Part shown: one piece after another, positions 8,941-16,029 of the stretch
How the letters are laid out: the number at the start of each line of letters is the position of its first letter
Numbering within the stretch: the stretch's first letter is position 1
Assembly (NCBI GenBank): GCA_019187085.1
Contig: JABARS010000001.1
Location: forward strand, 186,001 to 250,000
From: Pseudorhodoplanes sp.
GTDB lineage: Bacteria > Pseudomonadota > Alphaproteobacteria > Rhizobiales > Xanthobacteraceae
Length of the DNA: 64,000 bases
Reading direction: 5' to 3'
Made by a program: the position numbers and the translations under genes
The notes under the pieces: generated by a model
What the model was told of the DNA's origin: nothing
Databases searched by the model: none
Seen by the model: the letters and a program-made list of their open reading frames with translations, nothing else

Positions 8941-8965
8941 AACGCGTGCGGCGCCGTGTCGTTCC
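8941..8965 (-). promoter_or_regulatory. EcfG-type promoter of the 41-aa small gene
   Basis: Reading on the minus strand, GGAAC (8965-8961), 16 bases, then CGTT (8944-8941): an exact match to the general-stress sigma factor consensus. The expected start of transcription is about 8934, giving a short leader to ATG 8919. Confidence 0.75.
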
Positions 8966-9038
8966 TTCCGCAAAGGACCGAAATTCGGTTAACGATGCGT
9001 AACTTGAGCGCAACGCGCGCCCGTCCTATGACCAACCC

Positions 9039-9905
9039 ATGGCAAAATCTGATATTCGCTCACGTTTCCTTGAACGCCTGATCCCCGCGCGGCTGCGCGC
9101 GGGTCCGCTGGTGCCGGTGGTGCGGCTGTCCGGCGTCATCGGCCTCTCCACGCCGCTCAAGCCCGGCCTGACGCTCGCCGGCGTCGCGCGCCTCCTCGAC
9201 GCCGCCTTCAAGCCGCGCAAGGCGAAAGCGGTGGCGATCGTCATCAACTCGCCGGGCGGATCGGCGGTGCAGTCGCACCTGATCTACAGCCGCATCCGCC
9301 AGCTCGCCGACGAGCGCGGCCTGCCGGTGATCGTCTTCATCGAGGATGTGGGAGCTTCGGGCGGCTACATGATCGCCTGCGCGGCCGATGAGATCGTCTG
9401 CGATCCGTCCTCGATCGTGGGCTCGATCGGCGTCATCGGCGCCACCTTCGGGTTCGAGAAGGCACTCAAAAAGCTCGGCATCGAGCGGCGCATCTATACC
9501 GCGGGCAAATACAAGTCGACGCTCGACCCCTTCCTGCCGGAGAAGCCGGAGGACGTGCATCGCCTCAAGGCAATCCAGAAAGACATCCACGACATGTTCA
9601 TTGCGCTCGTGAAGGAGCGCCGCGGCAAGCGCCTGAAGGGCCCCGATTCGGCCCTGTTTTCCGGCGAATACTGGGTCGGCGACCGCGCCAGGGCGCTCGG
9701 GCTCGTCGACCGGGTCGGCGAGATCCGCAGCGTCCTGCGCGAGAAGTTCGGCGAGAAGGTCGTCACGCCGCTGATCGCCGAGCGTGGCTGGTTCGGACGC
9801 CGGGTCCCTGGCGTCGGGATCGATCCGCTCATGCGACCAGGGCTTGCCGACGAACTCGTGTCGGCGATCGAGGAGCGCGCAATCTGGGCGCGCTACGGAC
9901 TCTGA
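9039..9905 (+). CDS. S49-family serine peptidase, SohB/SppA-like, without membrane anchor
   Basis: A 288-aa S49 (protease IV) peptidase with a Ser-Lys dyad: Ser107 in VGASGGYM and Lys159 in GKYKS. INSPGGSA (70-77) and the SSIVGSIGVIG segment (124-134) form the oxyanion and substrate region. There is no N-terminal hydrophobic helix, unlike the second S49 peptidase at 43340-44323, so this one is probably cytoplasmic. Its substrate is unknown. A small single-helix membrane protein gene follows 9 bp downstream. Confidence 0.88.
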   Translation: MAKSDIRSRFLERLIPARLRAGPLVPVVRLSGVIGLSTPLKPGLTLAGVARLLDAAFKPRKAKAVAIVINSPGGSAVQSHLIYSRIRQLADERGLPVIVFIEDVGASGGYMIACAADEIVCDPSSIVGSIGVIGATFGFEKALKKLGIERRIYTAGKYKSTLDPFLPEKPEDVHRLKAIQKDIHDMFIALVKERRGKRLKGPDSALFSGEYWVGDRARALGLVDRVGEIRSVLREKFGEKVVTPLIAERGWFGRRVPGVGIDPLMRPGLADELVSAIEERAIWARYGL

Positions 9906-9914
9906 CGGGGAAGA

Positions 9915-10121
9915 ATGACGATGCCGGTTTTTCCGCCACTCGTGCTGTGGGCGCTCGGCGCGCTCGGCGTTGTAGCGCTGGCGCGCCTGATCGCGAAAGA
10001 ACATCGGCGCATCAACGAAGAACTGGCCGCCGCGCGCGCCGACCCCGCGCCGCAGGCGGTCCCCCCGGCAAACGGCAAGCTCAAACGCGATCCGCAAACC
10101 GGAATCTACCGCCCTCAATAA
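9915..10121 (+). CDS. Small single-helix membrane protein, unknown function
   Basis: A 68-aa protein with one N-terminal hydrophobic segment (FPPLVLWALGALGVVALARL) and a polar Ala/Pro/Lys-rich tail. ATG 9915 is followed by an in-frame second ATG at 9918. It lies 9 bp after the S49 peptidase stop and probably belongs to the same transcript. It could be a membrane partner of that peptidase, but nothing in its sequence shows this. Confidence 0.65.
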   Translation: MTMPVFPPLVLWALGALGVVALARLIAKEHRRINEELAAARADPAPQAVPPANGKLKRDPQTGIYRPQ

Positions 10122-10130
10122 CCGTCCGGA

Positions 10131-11273
10131 TCACGAGCGGCGGACGCCCCAGCGGTCGCCTGCCGGATCGATGGCAACGCCGGGAAGCGGCGGCCCCCAC
10201 GGCCCGCGGTTCAACGTCCCGCCCGCCGATGCATCCTCTTGCCCGGCCTGCGGCCCGGGCGCGGCCGGCTGCGTCGCGCTTTCGTCGCCCGGCAAGGGCA
10301 GCGGTCCGGGATCGCGGCCGCCGGCGAATTCTACCAGCGCCGCCACCCGCCGCTCGATTGAGGGATGGGAGGCGAACAGGTCGGCAAAACCCTCACGCGG
10401 ATTGTCGACGCACATTTCCATCACCGCCGACGTCACGCCTGGCAATTCGCCGCGGCCCTCGATCCGGCGCAGCGCCGAGATCATCGCATCCGCATTCTTG
10501 GTGAGCTCGACCGCGCCGGCATCGGCCAGGAATTCGCGCGAGCGCGACAACGCAAACCGGATCACGACCGACAGGAGCCAGGCGACGGCGACCAGCGCGA
10601 TCGCGATGAAGATGGCAGCCGCCCCGCCGCCCTTGCGGTCGCCCGACGAGCCGCTTGAGCGCGACGTCCCGCGCCAGTTGAAGAAGAAGCGGAAGAACAG
10701 CTCGGCAAAGAACGAGACCACCCCGGCAATGATCACCGCGATCACCAGCATGCGCACGTCGCCGTTGCGGATATGGGTCAGTTCGTGGGCCAACACGGCC
10801 TCAAGCTCGGCGTCGGTGAGCGCACCGACAAGGCCGCTCGTGACGGTGATGGAATATTGCTGCTCGTTGAGGCCAGTCGCGAAGGCATTGAGCGCGCCGC
10901 TCTCCATCACCTTGAGCCTGGGCATGGTGATGCCGCGCGAGATGCACAGATTCTCAAGCAGGTTGTAGAGGCGCGGCTCCTGCTCGCGCGTGACCTCGCG
11001 GCCGCCGGTGAGCGCATCGATCATCGCCTGGTGAAACCGCCAGGCGATGAGGATCCAGAGCGCGGTGCCGATCGTGGCGAACGGCAAGGCGACGATCAGG
11101 TCGTTGACCGCCGCCCCGACGATGACGTCGAGCGGAGCGTCGCGCAGGAAGCCCTCGCCCGCCAGTGCGCCGGCGAATACCATCAGATAGACGAGAAAGA
11201 ACAGCCCGATCAGCAGCAGCACCGAGCGCCGCTTGTTGCTGGCGATGTGCGTATAAAGACCATAGGCGGCCAT
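10131..11273 (-). CDS. M48-family zinc metalloprotease, HtpX-like
   Basis: A 380-aa membrane-bound zinc protease. Two N-terminal hydrophobic segments (~18-38 and 48-78) precede the HEXXH motif HELTHIRNGD (163-172). Two more hydrophobic stretches follow, and SREFLADAGAV supplies the third zinc ligand (Glu). A Pro/Gly-rich tail of ~60 residues ends the protein. Such proteases act in membrane protein quality control. The upstream lemA gene on the same strand is a common partner of M48 proteases. Confidence 0.88.
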   Translation of the reverse strand: MAAYGLYTHIASNKRRSVLLLIGLFFLVYLMVFAGALAGEGFLRDAPLDVIVGAAVNDLIVALPFATIGTALWILIAWRFHQAMIDALTGGREVTREQEPRLYNLLENLCISRGITMPRLKVMESGALNAFATGLNEQQYSITVTSGLVGALTDAELEAVLAHELTHIRNGDVRMLVIAVIIAGVVSFFAELFFRFFFNWRGTSRSSGSSGDRKGGGAAAIFIAIALVAVAWLLSVVIRFALSRSREFLADAGAVELTKNADAMISALRRIEGRGELPGVTSAVMEMCVDNPREGFADLFASHPSIERRVAALVEFAGGRDPGPLPLPGDESATQPAAPGPQAGQEDASAGGTLNRGPWGPPLPGVAIDPAGDRWGVRRS

Positions 11274-11322
11274 CGCTCAGACCCCTGTCATGTGCCGGCG
11301 CCGGCGACGTGCCGCCAGGCGC

Positions 11323-11904
11323 TCAGAACTTGACCTGCGGCGTCTGCTCGACCTGTCCGCGCGCCTCGCCGAGATCGAAGAATTCGCGGCGCACGAAGCC
11401 GAACGGCCCGGCGATGAATGCCGCCGGGAATTGCTCGATGCTGGTATTGTATTCCTGCACCGCATTGTTGAAGAAGCGGCGGGCGGCCGCGATCTTGTTC
11501 TCGATATCGGCAAGCTCGGTCTGCAATTGCTGGAAATTGGTGTTCGCCTTGAGATCGGGATAGGCCTCGGCCAGCGCGAAGAGCTGACGCAGCGCGCCGC
11601 TGAGCGCATTTTCGGCGCTCGCCTGGGCGGCCGGGCCGTGGGCGGCGATGGCGGCATTGCGCGCCTTGACGACCGCGTCGAGCGTCTCGCGCTCGTGCGA
11701 GGCATAGCCTTTCACGGTCTCGACGAGGTTCGGGATCAAATCGTGGCGCTGTTTAAGCTGGACGTCGATGTCGGCAAATGCCTGGCTGACCCGCTGCCGC
11801 AACGCCACCAGCCGGTTATAGATTGCGACGATGTAGGCGGCGGCGGCGGCAATGACGCCGAGAACGACCCAGGTCGACGTGGACATGGCAAAGGGGCTCC
11901 TCAT
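11323..11904 (-). CDS. lemA: LemA-family membrane protein
   Basis: A 193-aa protein with an N-terminal membrane helix (STWVVLGVIAAAAAYIVAIYN) and a long helical bundle. The conserved LemA core reads FADIDVQLKQRHDLIPNLVETVKGYASHE (here split as DVQLKQRHDLIPNLV and KGYASHERETLD), and the C-terminal EYNTSIEQFPA is also typical. Its molecular role is not established. It lies 49 bp upstream of the M48 protease gene, a linkage seen in many bacteria. ATG 11904 is an alternative to ATG 11886 (MSTSTW), which directly precedes the helix. Confidence 0.88.
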   Translation of the reverse strand: MRSPFAMSTSTWVVLGVIAAAAAYIVAIYNRLVALRQRVSQAFADIDVQLKQRHDLIPNLVETVKGYASHERETLDAVVKARNAAIAAHGPAAQASAENALSGALRQLFALAEAYPDLKANTNFQQLQTELADIENKIAAARRFFNNAVQEYNTSIEQFPAAFIAGPFGFVRREFFDLGEARGQVEQTPQVKF

Positions 11905-12005
11905 GAAATGGCGCGGCCGAAGGGCTCGGACCGCCGCAAAATCGCCAAAGCATAGCAGCTTTCAGCTCCAAAAATGACCAAAGAGCGGTCATCGGCGCCG
12001 AATCC

Positions 12006-12031
12006 GGAACTGCCAGCGTCGCCACTGCGTT
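12006..12031 (+). promoter_or_regulatory. EcfG-type promoter of the 48-aa small gene
   Basis: GGAAC (12006-12010), 17 bases, CGTT (12028-12031). This is the accepted spacing variant of the alphaproteobacterial general-stress promoter. The small membrane-protein start codon lies 48 bp downstream. Confidence 0.7.
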
Positions 12032-12079
12032 GGTGTTCCTGAACCCCGAGAAGGTTCAACGTCTTAATGGGAGCAGACC

Positions 12080-12226
12080 ATGGTCTTCAGACGATTTTTC
12101 GGCGCGCCGGTGCTCACGCCGGTGGAATCGCGCCAGGGGTATCTGGATCGGCCGGTCCTCATCGTGCTGATCGCGAGCACCGCGCTTGTCTGCCTGGCGC
12201 TCGGCCTTGCCTGGCTGACCACCTGA
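12080..12226 (+). CDS. 48-aa single-helix membrane protein under an EcfG-type promoter
   Basis: Starts at ATG 12080 with the ribosome-binding sequence GGAG 6 bp upstream. The peptide has a basic/aromatic N-terminus (MVFRRFFGAP), a polar middle, and one hydrophobic helix (VLIVLIASTALVCLALGLAW) at the end. I do not recognise a family. An EcfG-type promoter immediately upstream indicates induction by general stress. Short one-helix membrane proteins are common in stress regulons. Confidence 0.65.
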   Translation: MVFRRFFGAPVLTPVESRQGYLDRPVLIVLIASTALVCLALGLAWLTT

Positions 12227-12235
12227 CAACGGACC

Positions 12236-13291
12236 TCAGAGGCTGAATTCGACAACGACCTTGATGTCGTCCGGACGGGGAGCGAACGCTTCCGCCCAGT
12301 GCGCGAGCGGAACGCGGCGGGTGATCAGGGCCTCGCGCCAGGAGCGCTCCGCCCTGGCGAGCGCGACGAGCGCATCCTCATAATGCCGCCTGTTGGCATT
12401 CACCGTCCCGAATACGACCGCGTTGTTGAGAACGAGCGTGCGGTTGAAGCCGCCGATGTCGAAGTCGGTCCGCGCGCCGGGCGAGGAGACGCCCAGCAGG
12501 CAGACGATGCCGGCCGGCGCGCAGCGCGTAACGGCCTCCACGATGAGAGGCGTCGCGGCCGTGCATTCCATCACCACGTCGAACGCCGCTCCGCCGAGCG
12601 AATCCGGCGCGGTGTGGTAGGTGCCGCCGAGCGCGCGCACGAGCGCGGGCTTGGGACCATCCTGGTGACGGTCGAGCACATGGATATCGAGGTCGCGCTG
12701 GTGGCCGAACATCGCTGCCAGCAGCCCGATCGGGCCGGCGCCGGTGACGAGCAGCGTACGCGGCGCGAAGGCCGGCGCGCGCCGCCCGATACGCTCGACA
12801 TGATCCCACGCCTTGGCAACGATGCTCGCGGGCTCGGTGAGCACCGCCGCAAGACCGAGCGCGGGATCCACTTTCACCGCAAATTCGGGCGCGAGCCGAT
12901 ATCGCTCAGCGCCGAAGCCGTGCCGCTCCTTGATCCCGTGCTCGGTATAAAGGCCGTTGCGGCACATGTCCCACGCACCGGCCGCGCAAGCGGGACAGGG
13001 TAGCGGATCGGGATGGCGGACGATCCCGACCACCCGGTCGCCCGCAACGAAGCCGCAGCCCGCCGGCGCTTCCTCCACGATGCCGAGCGATTCATGGCCG
13101 AGAATGAGCCTGGGACTACTCGCCGGTGCGGAGCCGTAATGGCCTTCAAGAATGTCGCGGTCGGTGCCGCAGACGCCGAGCGCGAGCGCGCGCACCAGCA
13201 GGCCGCCGTCCGACGCCGGCGGCTCCGGCCAGTCTTCCAGACGCGCGGAGTGCGCTTGCCCTGGCTCAACCGTGATCACGCGCACGCGCAT
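12236..13291 (-). CDS. Zinc-dependent medium-chain dehydrogenase, glucose 1-dehydrogenase type
   Basis: A 351-aa MDR-superfamily enzyme. Catalytic zinc ligands are visible as Cys41 (GVCGTDRDI) and His66-Glu67 (LILGHESLG). A structural-zinc-like cysteine cluster follows (PLPCPACAAGAWDMCRNG), then the NAD(P)-binding VTGAGPIGLLAAMFG. The C-terminal part resembles the glucose dehydrogenase family known from archaea (Haloferax, Sulfolobus), which oxidises glucose or other aldoses. The substrate here is uncertain. It ends 9 bp from the small stress gene on the other strand. Confidence 0.85.
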   Translation of the reverse strand: MRVRVITVEPGQAHSARLEDWPEPPASDGGLLVRALALGVCGTDRDILEGHYGSAPASSPRLILGHESLGIVEEAPAGCGFVAGDRVVGIVRHPDPLPCPACAAGAWDMCRNGLYTEHGIKERHGFGAERYRLAPEFAVKVDPALGLAAVLTEPASIVAKAWDHVERIGRRAPAFAPRTLLVTGAGPIGLLAAMFGHQRDLDIHVLDRHQDGPKPALVRALGGTYHTAPDSLGGAAFDVVMECTAATPLIVEAVTRCAPAGIVCLLGVSSPGARTDFDIGGFNRTLVLNNAVVFGTVNANRRHYEDALVALARAERSWREALITRRVPLAHWAEAFAPRPDDIKVVVEFSL

Positions 13292-13335
13292 TTCCTCCCG
13301 TCACCGCCGCAGTCCGACCCGCCATAATAAATGCA

Positions 13336-13358
13336 AACGGCCGCCAGCGGCGGCCGTT
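13336..13358 (-). terminator. Intrinsic terminator downstream of the DUF992 gene
   Basis: Perfect 10-bp inverted repeat (13336-13345 and 13349-13358) with a 3-nt loop. Read on the minus strand it is followed by TTTGCATTT, so it probably ends the DUF992 transcript. Confidence 0.7.
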
Positions 13359-13381
13359 CACTCCGGTTTTCTGCCCGGACC

Positions 13382-13861
13382 TCAGCGCGCGGGACGCAGC
13401 GAGAGGCCGGCGACGCCCGCCGCAAGGCTCACGCCGGTCTGGCCCTGCACCGAAAGCGGCTGCAGCATGACGGTGCGACGCGAACCGCCGACGAGCGCGT
13501 TGGCGCCCGCGCCGATACCGACGGTGGCTTCCGCGCTGGCACCGCCATAATGGCCGGCCAGCGCGGCCCGGCCGGCATTGGTCGGCGCATACACCGCCCA
13601 GACCAGACGGCCGCCGCGCGTGGCCCCAAGATCGATGCCCACCCGCGTGATGGCGCCGGCATAGGCTTCACGCCGCCAGCCGCGCGCCGACGGCGAGAAC
13701 GTGCAGCGCAGCTCCTTGCGCGAAGCGACGATCATGCCGAGGCCGCCGGACATGTTGCAGGCGAGCGTGCCGACTTTCACGCGCGCCTGCGCGGCCACGG
13801 GCTGCGGCATGGCAAACGAAAGAGCGGCGAGCGCGGCAGCGACTGTCGCGATGCGGATCAT
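13382..13861 (-). CDS. DUF992-family secreted protein under an EcfG-type promoter
   Basis: A 159-aa protein with a signal peptide (MIRIATVAAALAALSFAMPQPVAAQ, cleavage likely after VAA) and the DUF992 pattern: VKVGTLACNMSGGLGMIVAS near the start, then a Gly/Ala-rich repeat region. It is exported; its function is unknown. ATG 13861 is chosen because AGGAGG lies just upstream and the signal peptide begins there. Its own EcfG-type promoter sits ~75 bp upstream and is divergent from that of the DUF3309 gene, tying it to the stress response. Confidence 0.85.
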   Translation of the reverse strand: MIRIATVAAALAALSFAMPQPVAAQARVKVGTLACNMSGGLGMIVASRKELRCTFSPSARGWRREAYAGAITRVGIDLGATRGGRLVWAVYAPTNAGRAALAGHYGGASAEATVGIGAGANALVGGSRRTVMLQPLSVQGQTGVSLAAGVAGLSLRPAR

Positions 13862-13932
13862 GGGCAACCTCCTGTTCGGAAAATTCCAGTGACGCATGCC
13901 GGCGAATGCGGCGTGCAATGGCAAAGCAACAA

Positions 13933-13957
13933 AACGCAAAGACCTCAAATTTGTTCC
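13933..13957 (-). promoter_or_regulatory. EcfG-type promoter of the DUF992 gene
   Basis: On the minus strand GGAAC (13957-13953), 16 bases, CGTT (13936-13933): exact consensus, ~75 bp from the start codon. Confidence 0.8.
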
Positions 13958-13970
13958 AATTGTGGAAGGT

Positions 13971-13995
13971 GGAACCCGGCCGTGCGGCCGGCGTT
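13971..13995 (+). promoter_or_regulatory. EcfG-type promoter of the DUF3309 gene
   Basis: GGAAC (13971-13975), 16 bases, CGTT (13992-13995): exact consensus, back to back with the DUF992 promoter. The -35 elements are only 13 bp apart, so two polymerases could hardly occupy both at once. Confidence 0.8.
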
Positions 13996-14090
13996 GGCAT
14001 GCCGACGCGGCGCGAGCGGCGTCATTTTTCCACGCGGCGCTGGCGCAGCGATGCGGCGATCACGCACCGCCTCACGAGCGGAGTTTTTCC

Positions 14091-14249
14091 ATGAGCCTTG
14101 GCACAATTATTCTCATCATTCTCGTCCTTGCCCTGATCGGCGCCATCCCCTCCTGGTCTTACAGCGCGGGCTGGGGTTACGGTCCTTCCGGACTGCTCGG
14201 CACGATTTTGATCGTGGTGCTGATCCTTGTGCTGCTCGGGCGGATCTAG
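14091..14249 (+). CDS. DUF3309-family tiny membrane protein
   Basis: A 52-aa protein made of two hydrophobic helices (LGTIILIILVLALIGAIP and LLGTILIVVLILVLLGRI) joined by the conserved SWSYSAGWGYGPSG loop, which is the DUF3309 signature. The function is unknown. An exact EcfG-type promoter 96 bp upstream and a strong terminator 35 bp downstream make it a one-gene stress-response transcript. Confidence 0.88.
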   Translation: MSLGTIILIILVLALIGAIPSWSYSAGWGYGPSGLLGTILIVVLILVLLGRI

Positions 14250-14284
14250 GCACCCGTCTGGTCCCTGTGCGAGATCGGAACAAA

Positions 14285-14312
14285 AACGGCCGGATCGTCC
14301 GATCCGGCCGTT
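14285..14312. terminator. Bidirectional intrinsic terminator
   Basis: Perfect 13-bp inverted repeat (14285-14297 and 14300-14312) with a TC centre, between the convergent DUF3309 gene and a small secreted-protein gene. On the minus strand the stem is followed by TTTTG, and on the plus strand by CGATT, so it fits the minus-strand gene best and may serve both. Confidence 0.75.
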
Positions 14313-14345
14313 CGATTCCATCCGCTCCCGGGGCGCGCAATGCAC

Positions 14346-14789
14346 TCAGCGTCGTGCGGCCAAATGTTGCAGCCGGCGCAGCGATGCAAGGCAGCGGCCT
14401 GCGACATTCGCCCCATCCGGCGTCGTCACCGGACTGAACGCGGGATCGCAACCGTCGAGAATGGTGTTATGTCCGCGCCCCGATTCACCGGGAACCGTAT
14501 GCATGGGCGCGTGTGTATCGGGCGCGGCCGGCCGGTGCACGGCCTTGCGGGCGATGGTAACGCGCGCAGACGCATCGTTGTGAACGACCGTAACGGACTG
14601 CTGCGCCTGTGACCCGCTGTCGCGCACTGCGATCATCAGGCGATCGCCCTTGGGCGGGACGGCGAAAACCGCCCAGCGCACGCTGAAAGAATCCGGCTCG
14701 GCGCCGGCGATGTCGATAAACGCGGCCAAGCCCAGCATGGCTGCGGCCGCACCGGAAACGGTTCCGAACCGCGTTGAAAATCCGCGCAT
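14346..14789 (-). CDS. Small secreted protein of unknown family under an EcfG-type promoter
   Basis: A 147-aa protein with a signal-like N-terminus (MRGFSTRFGTVSGAAAAMLG, continuing LAAFIDIAGA, cleavage likely after AGA). The mature part begins EPDSFSVRWAVFAVPP and contains two cysteines (DGCDP, GRCLA). I do not recognise the family. ATG 14789 is preceded by AGAGG and opens the signal peptide. An exact EcfG-type promoter lies 41 bp upstream, overlapping the end of the histidine kinase gene, so the gene can be transcribed on its own under stress. Confidence 0.7.
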   Translation of the reverse strand: MRGFSTRFGTVSGAAAAMLGLAAFIDIAGAEPDSFSVRWAVFAVPPKGDRLMIAVRDSGSQAQQSVTVVHNDASARVTIARKAVHRPAAPDTHAPMHTVPGESGRGHNTILDGCDPAFSPVTTPDGANVAGRCLASLRRLQHLAARR

Positions 14790-14829
14790 GGAACGCCTCT
14801 TGTTGTTCCGATGATTTGGACGCGCAGTC

Positions 14830-14854
14830 AACGCGCGACCGCGTTCAGCGTTCC
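14830..14854 (-). promoter_or_regulatory. EcfG-type promoter inside the 3' end of the kinase gene
   Basis: On the minus strand GGAAC (14854-14850), 16 bases, CGTT (14833-14830). The -35 element overlaps the last codons of the histidine kinase gene (stop at 14845). Confidence 0.75.
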
Positions 14855-15972
14855 AGGGCGTCGCGCGCCTCCAGAAGCTGCGATGCCGGAATCGTGATCC
14901 GGCAGCGCAGGCCGTCCGGCTCGAAAGCAAGCTCGACATCGGCTTCGATCGCGCGCACAAGATTGTGCTCGATCACCAGGCTGCCGAAGCCGCGGCGCAT
15001 CGGGCTCGCCACTTTCGGCCCCTTGCTCTCGATCCAGTGGAGGGCGACGCCGCCGTCCGCCTGTACCTGCCAGCCGATCGCGACACGGCCGCGCGCGCGC
15101 GACAGCGCGCCGTATTTTGCCGCATTGGTCGCAAGCTCATGCAAAGCAAGGCCGAGGCTTTGCGCGGCTTCCGGCTTCAGCCGCACCGTCGGGCCGTCCA
15201 CCGCCACCTGCGGATTGTCTCGCTCGATATAATGCCCGAGCTGCGAGCGGACGAGATCGTAGAGCGAGGCTCCGTACCAGCTTTCCTGCACGAGCAGGTC
15301 ATGCGAGCGGGCAAGCGCCTGCAGCCGCGCGCCGAAGCGCGCCAGGAAACGCTCGGTCGTGCCGGCATGCTTGGCGGTCTGGCGCGCCATCGCCTGGATC
15401 ACTGCGAGCAGGTTCTTGGAGCGATGCGTCAGTTCGCGCATCAACAGGCGCAGATGCGCCTCGCTTTCCTTGCGGCCGGTAATGTCGATGGCTGCCCCCG
15501 TCAGGCCGGCGATGCGGCCGGCAGGATCGCGCATCGCCTCAATATGAACATCGTACCAGATGATCCCGTCGCGTTCGATACTGATCTCCAGGTCGCGCGG
15601 CTCGCCGGTCGCAAGCACCTCGCGCTTGGCCGCGACGATCGGCGCGCACGCCGGCGCTGGCAGAATATCCTCGTCGACGTTTCCGAGAATGGCGTCGGTC
15701 GGCAAACCGAACAGGGGCTTGGAGACATAGTCATAGTGCAGCGCGCAATCCTGCGAGAACACGCAGACGCGCGCGCCGTGCAGCGCGGTCTGGAAGCGCG
15801 CCTCGATCAGGCCGATATCTCGTTTGTGCTGGTCGAGGCATTCGTCGAGGCGGCGCTGGATGTCGATCAGTTCCTGCCGGGTCTTTGCATGCGCGGCCTG
15901 TTCCTGCGCCAGCAACTGCATCGCTTCGGCGCCGACCACCTCGCTCGATTCCTCGTCCCGGGTCATGCTCAT
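14845..15972 (-). CDS. Soluble PAS-domain sensor histidine kinase of the HWE family
   Basis: A 375-aa kinase without any membrane segment. An N-terminal helical region (~10-65) is followed by a PAS domain (~60-165) and the HWE kinase core. The phospho-acceptor is His183 (RELTHRSKNLLAVIQ); the ATP-binding N-box is ALHELATNAAKYGALS, followed by the WIE of WIESKGP, which together with the His gives the family name, and GFGSLVIE. HWE kinases in this genomic position often phosphorylate PhyR. Neighbouring phyR, nepR and ecfG make it a strong candidate PhyK-type input kinase. ATG 15966 is an alternative start. Confidence 0.88.
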   Translation of the reverse strand: MSMTRDEESSEVVGAEAMQLLAQEQAAHAKTRQELIDIQRRLDECLDQHKRDIGLIEARFQTALHGARVCVFSQDCALHYDYVSKPLFGLPTDAILGNVDEDILPAPACAPIVAAKREVLATGEPRDLEISIERDGIIWYDVHIEAMRDPAGRIAGLTGAAIDITGRKESEAHLRLLMRELTHRSKNLLAVIQAMARQTAKHAGTTERFLARFGARLQALARSHDLLVQESWYGASLYDLVRSQLGHYIERDNPQVAVDGPTVRLKPEAAQSLGLALHELATNAAKYGALSRARGRVAIGWQVQADGGVALHWIESKGPKVASPMRRGFGSLVIEHNLVRAIEADVELAFEPDGLRCRITIPASQLLEARDALER

Positions 15973-15998
15973 CAAACGCTTCGTCACCTTCGCACACC

Positions 15999-16023
15999 GG
16001 AACCGGGATCGCCGCCGCGCGTT
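15999..16023 (+). promoter_or_regulatory. EcfG-type promoter of a small RNA gene
   Basis: GGAAC (15999-16003), 16 bases, CGTT (16020-16023): exact consensus. It points rightwards, against the flanking kinase and phyR genes, into a stretch with no reading frame but with two perfect hairpins. Confidence 0.75.
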
Positions 16024-16029
16024 GAAAAT

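Noticed and set aside
8990..9006. Possible CtrA site (TTAA-N7-TAAC) before the S49 peptidase gene
   Set aside because: The second half-site has mismatches to TTAA and no other evidence supports cell-cycle control here.
12013..12038. GGAAC-N16-CGCT on the minus strand, pointing to lemA
   Set aside because: The -10 element deviates from CGTT and the sequence overlaps the better plus-strand promoter, so it is not counted as an EcfG promoter.
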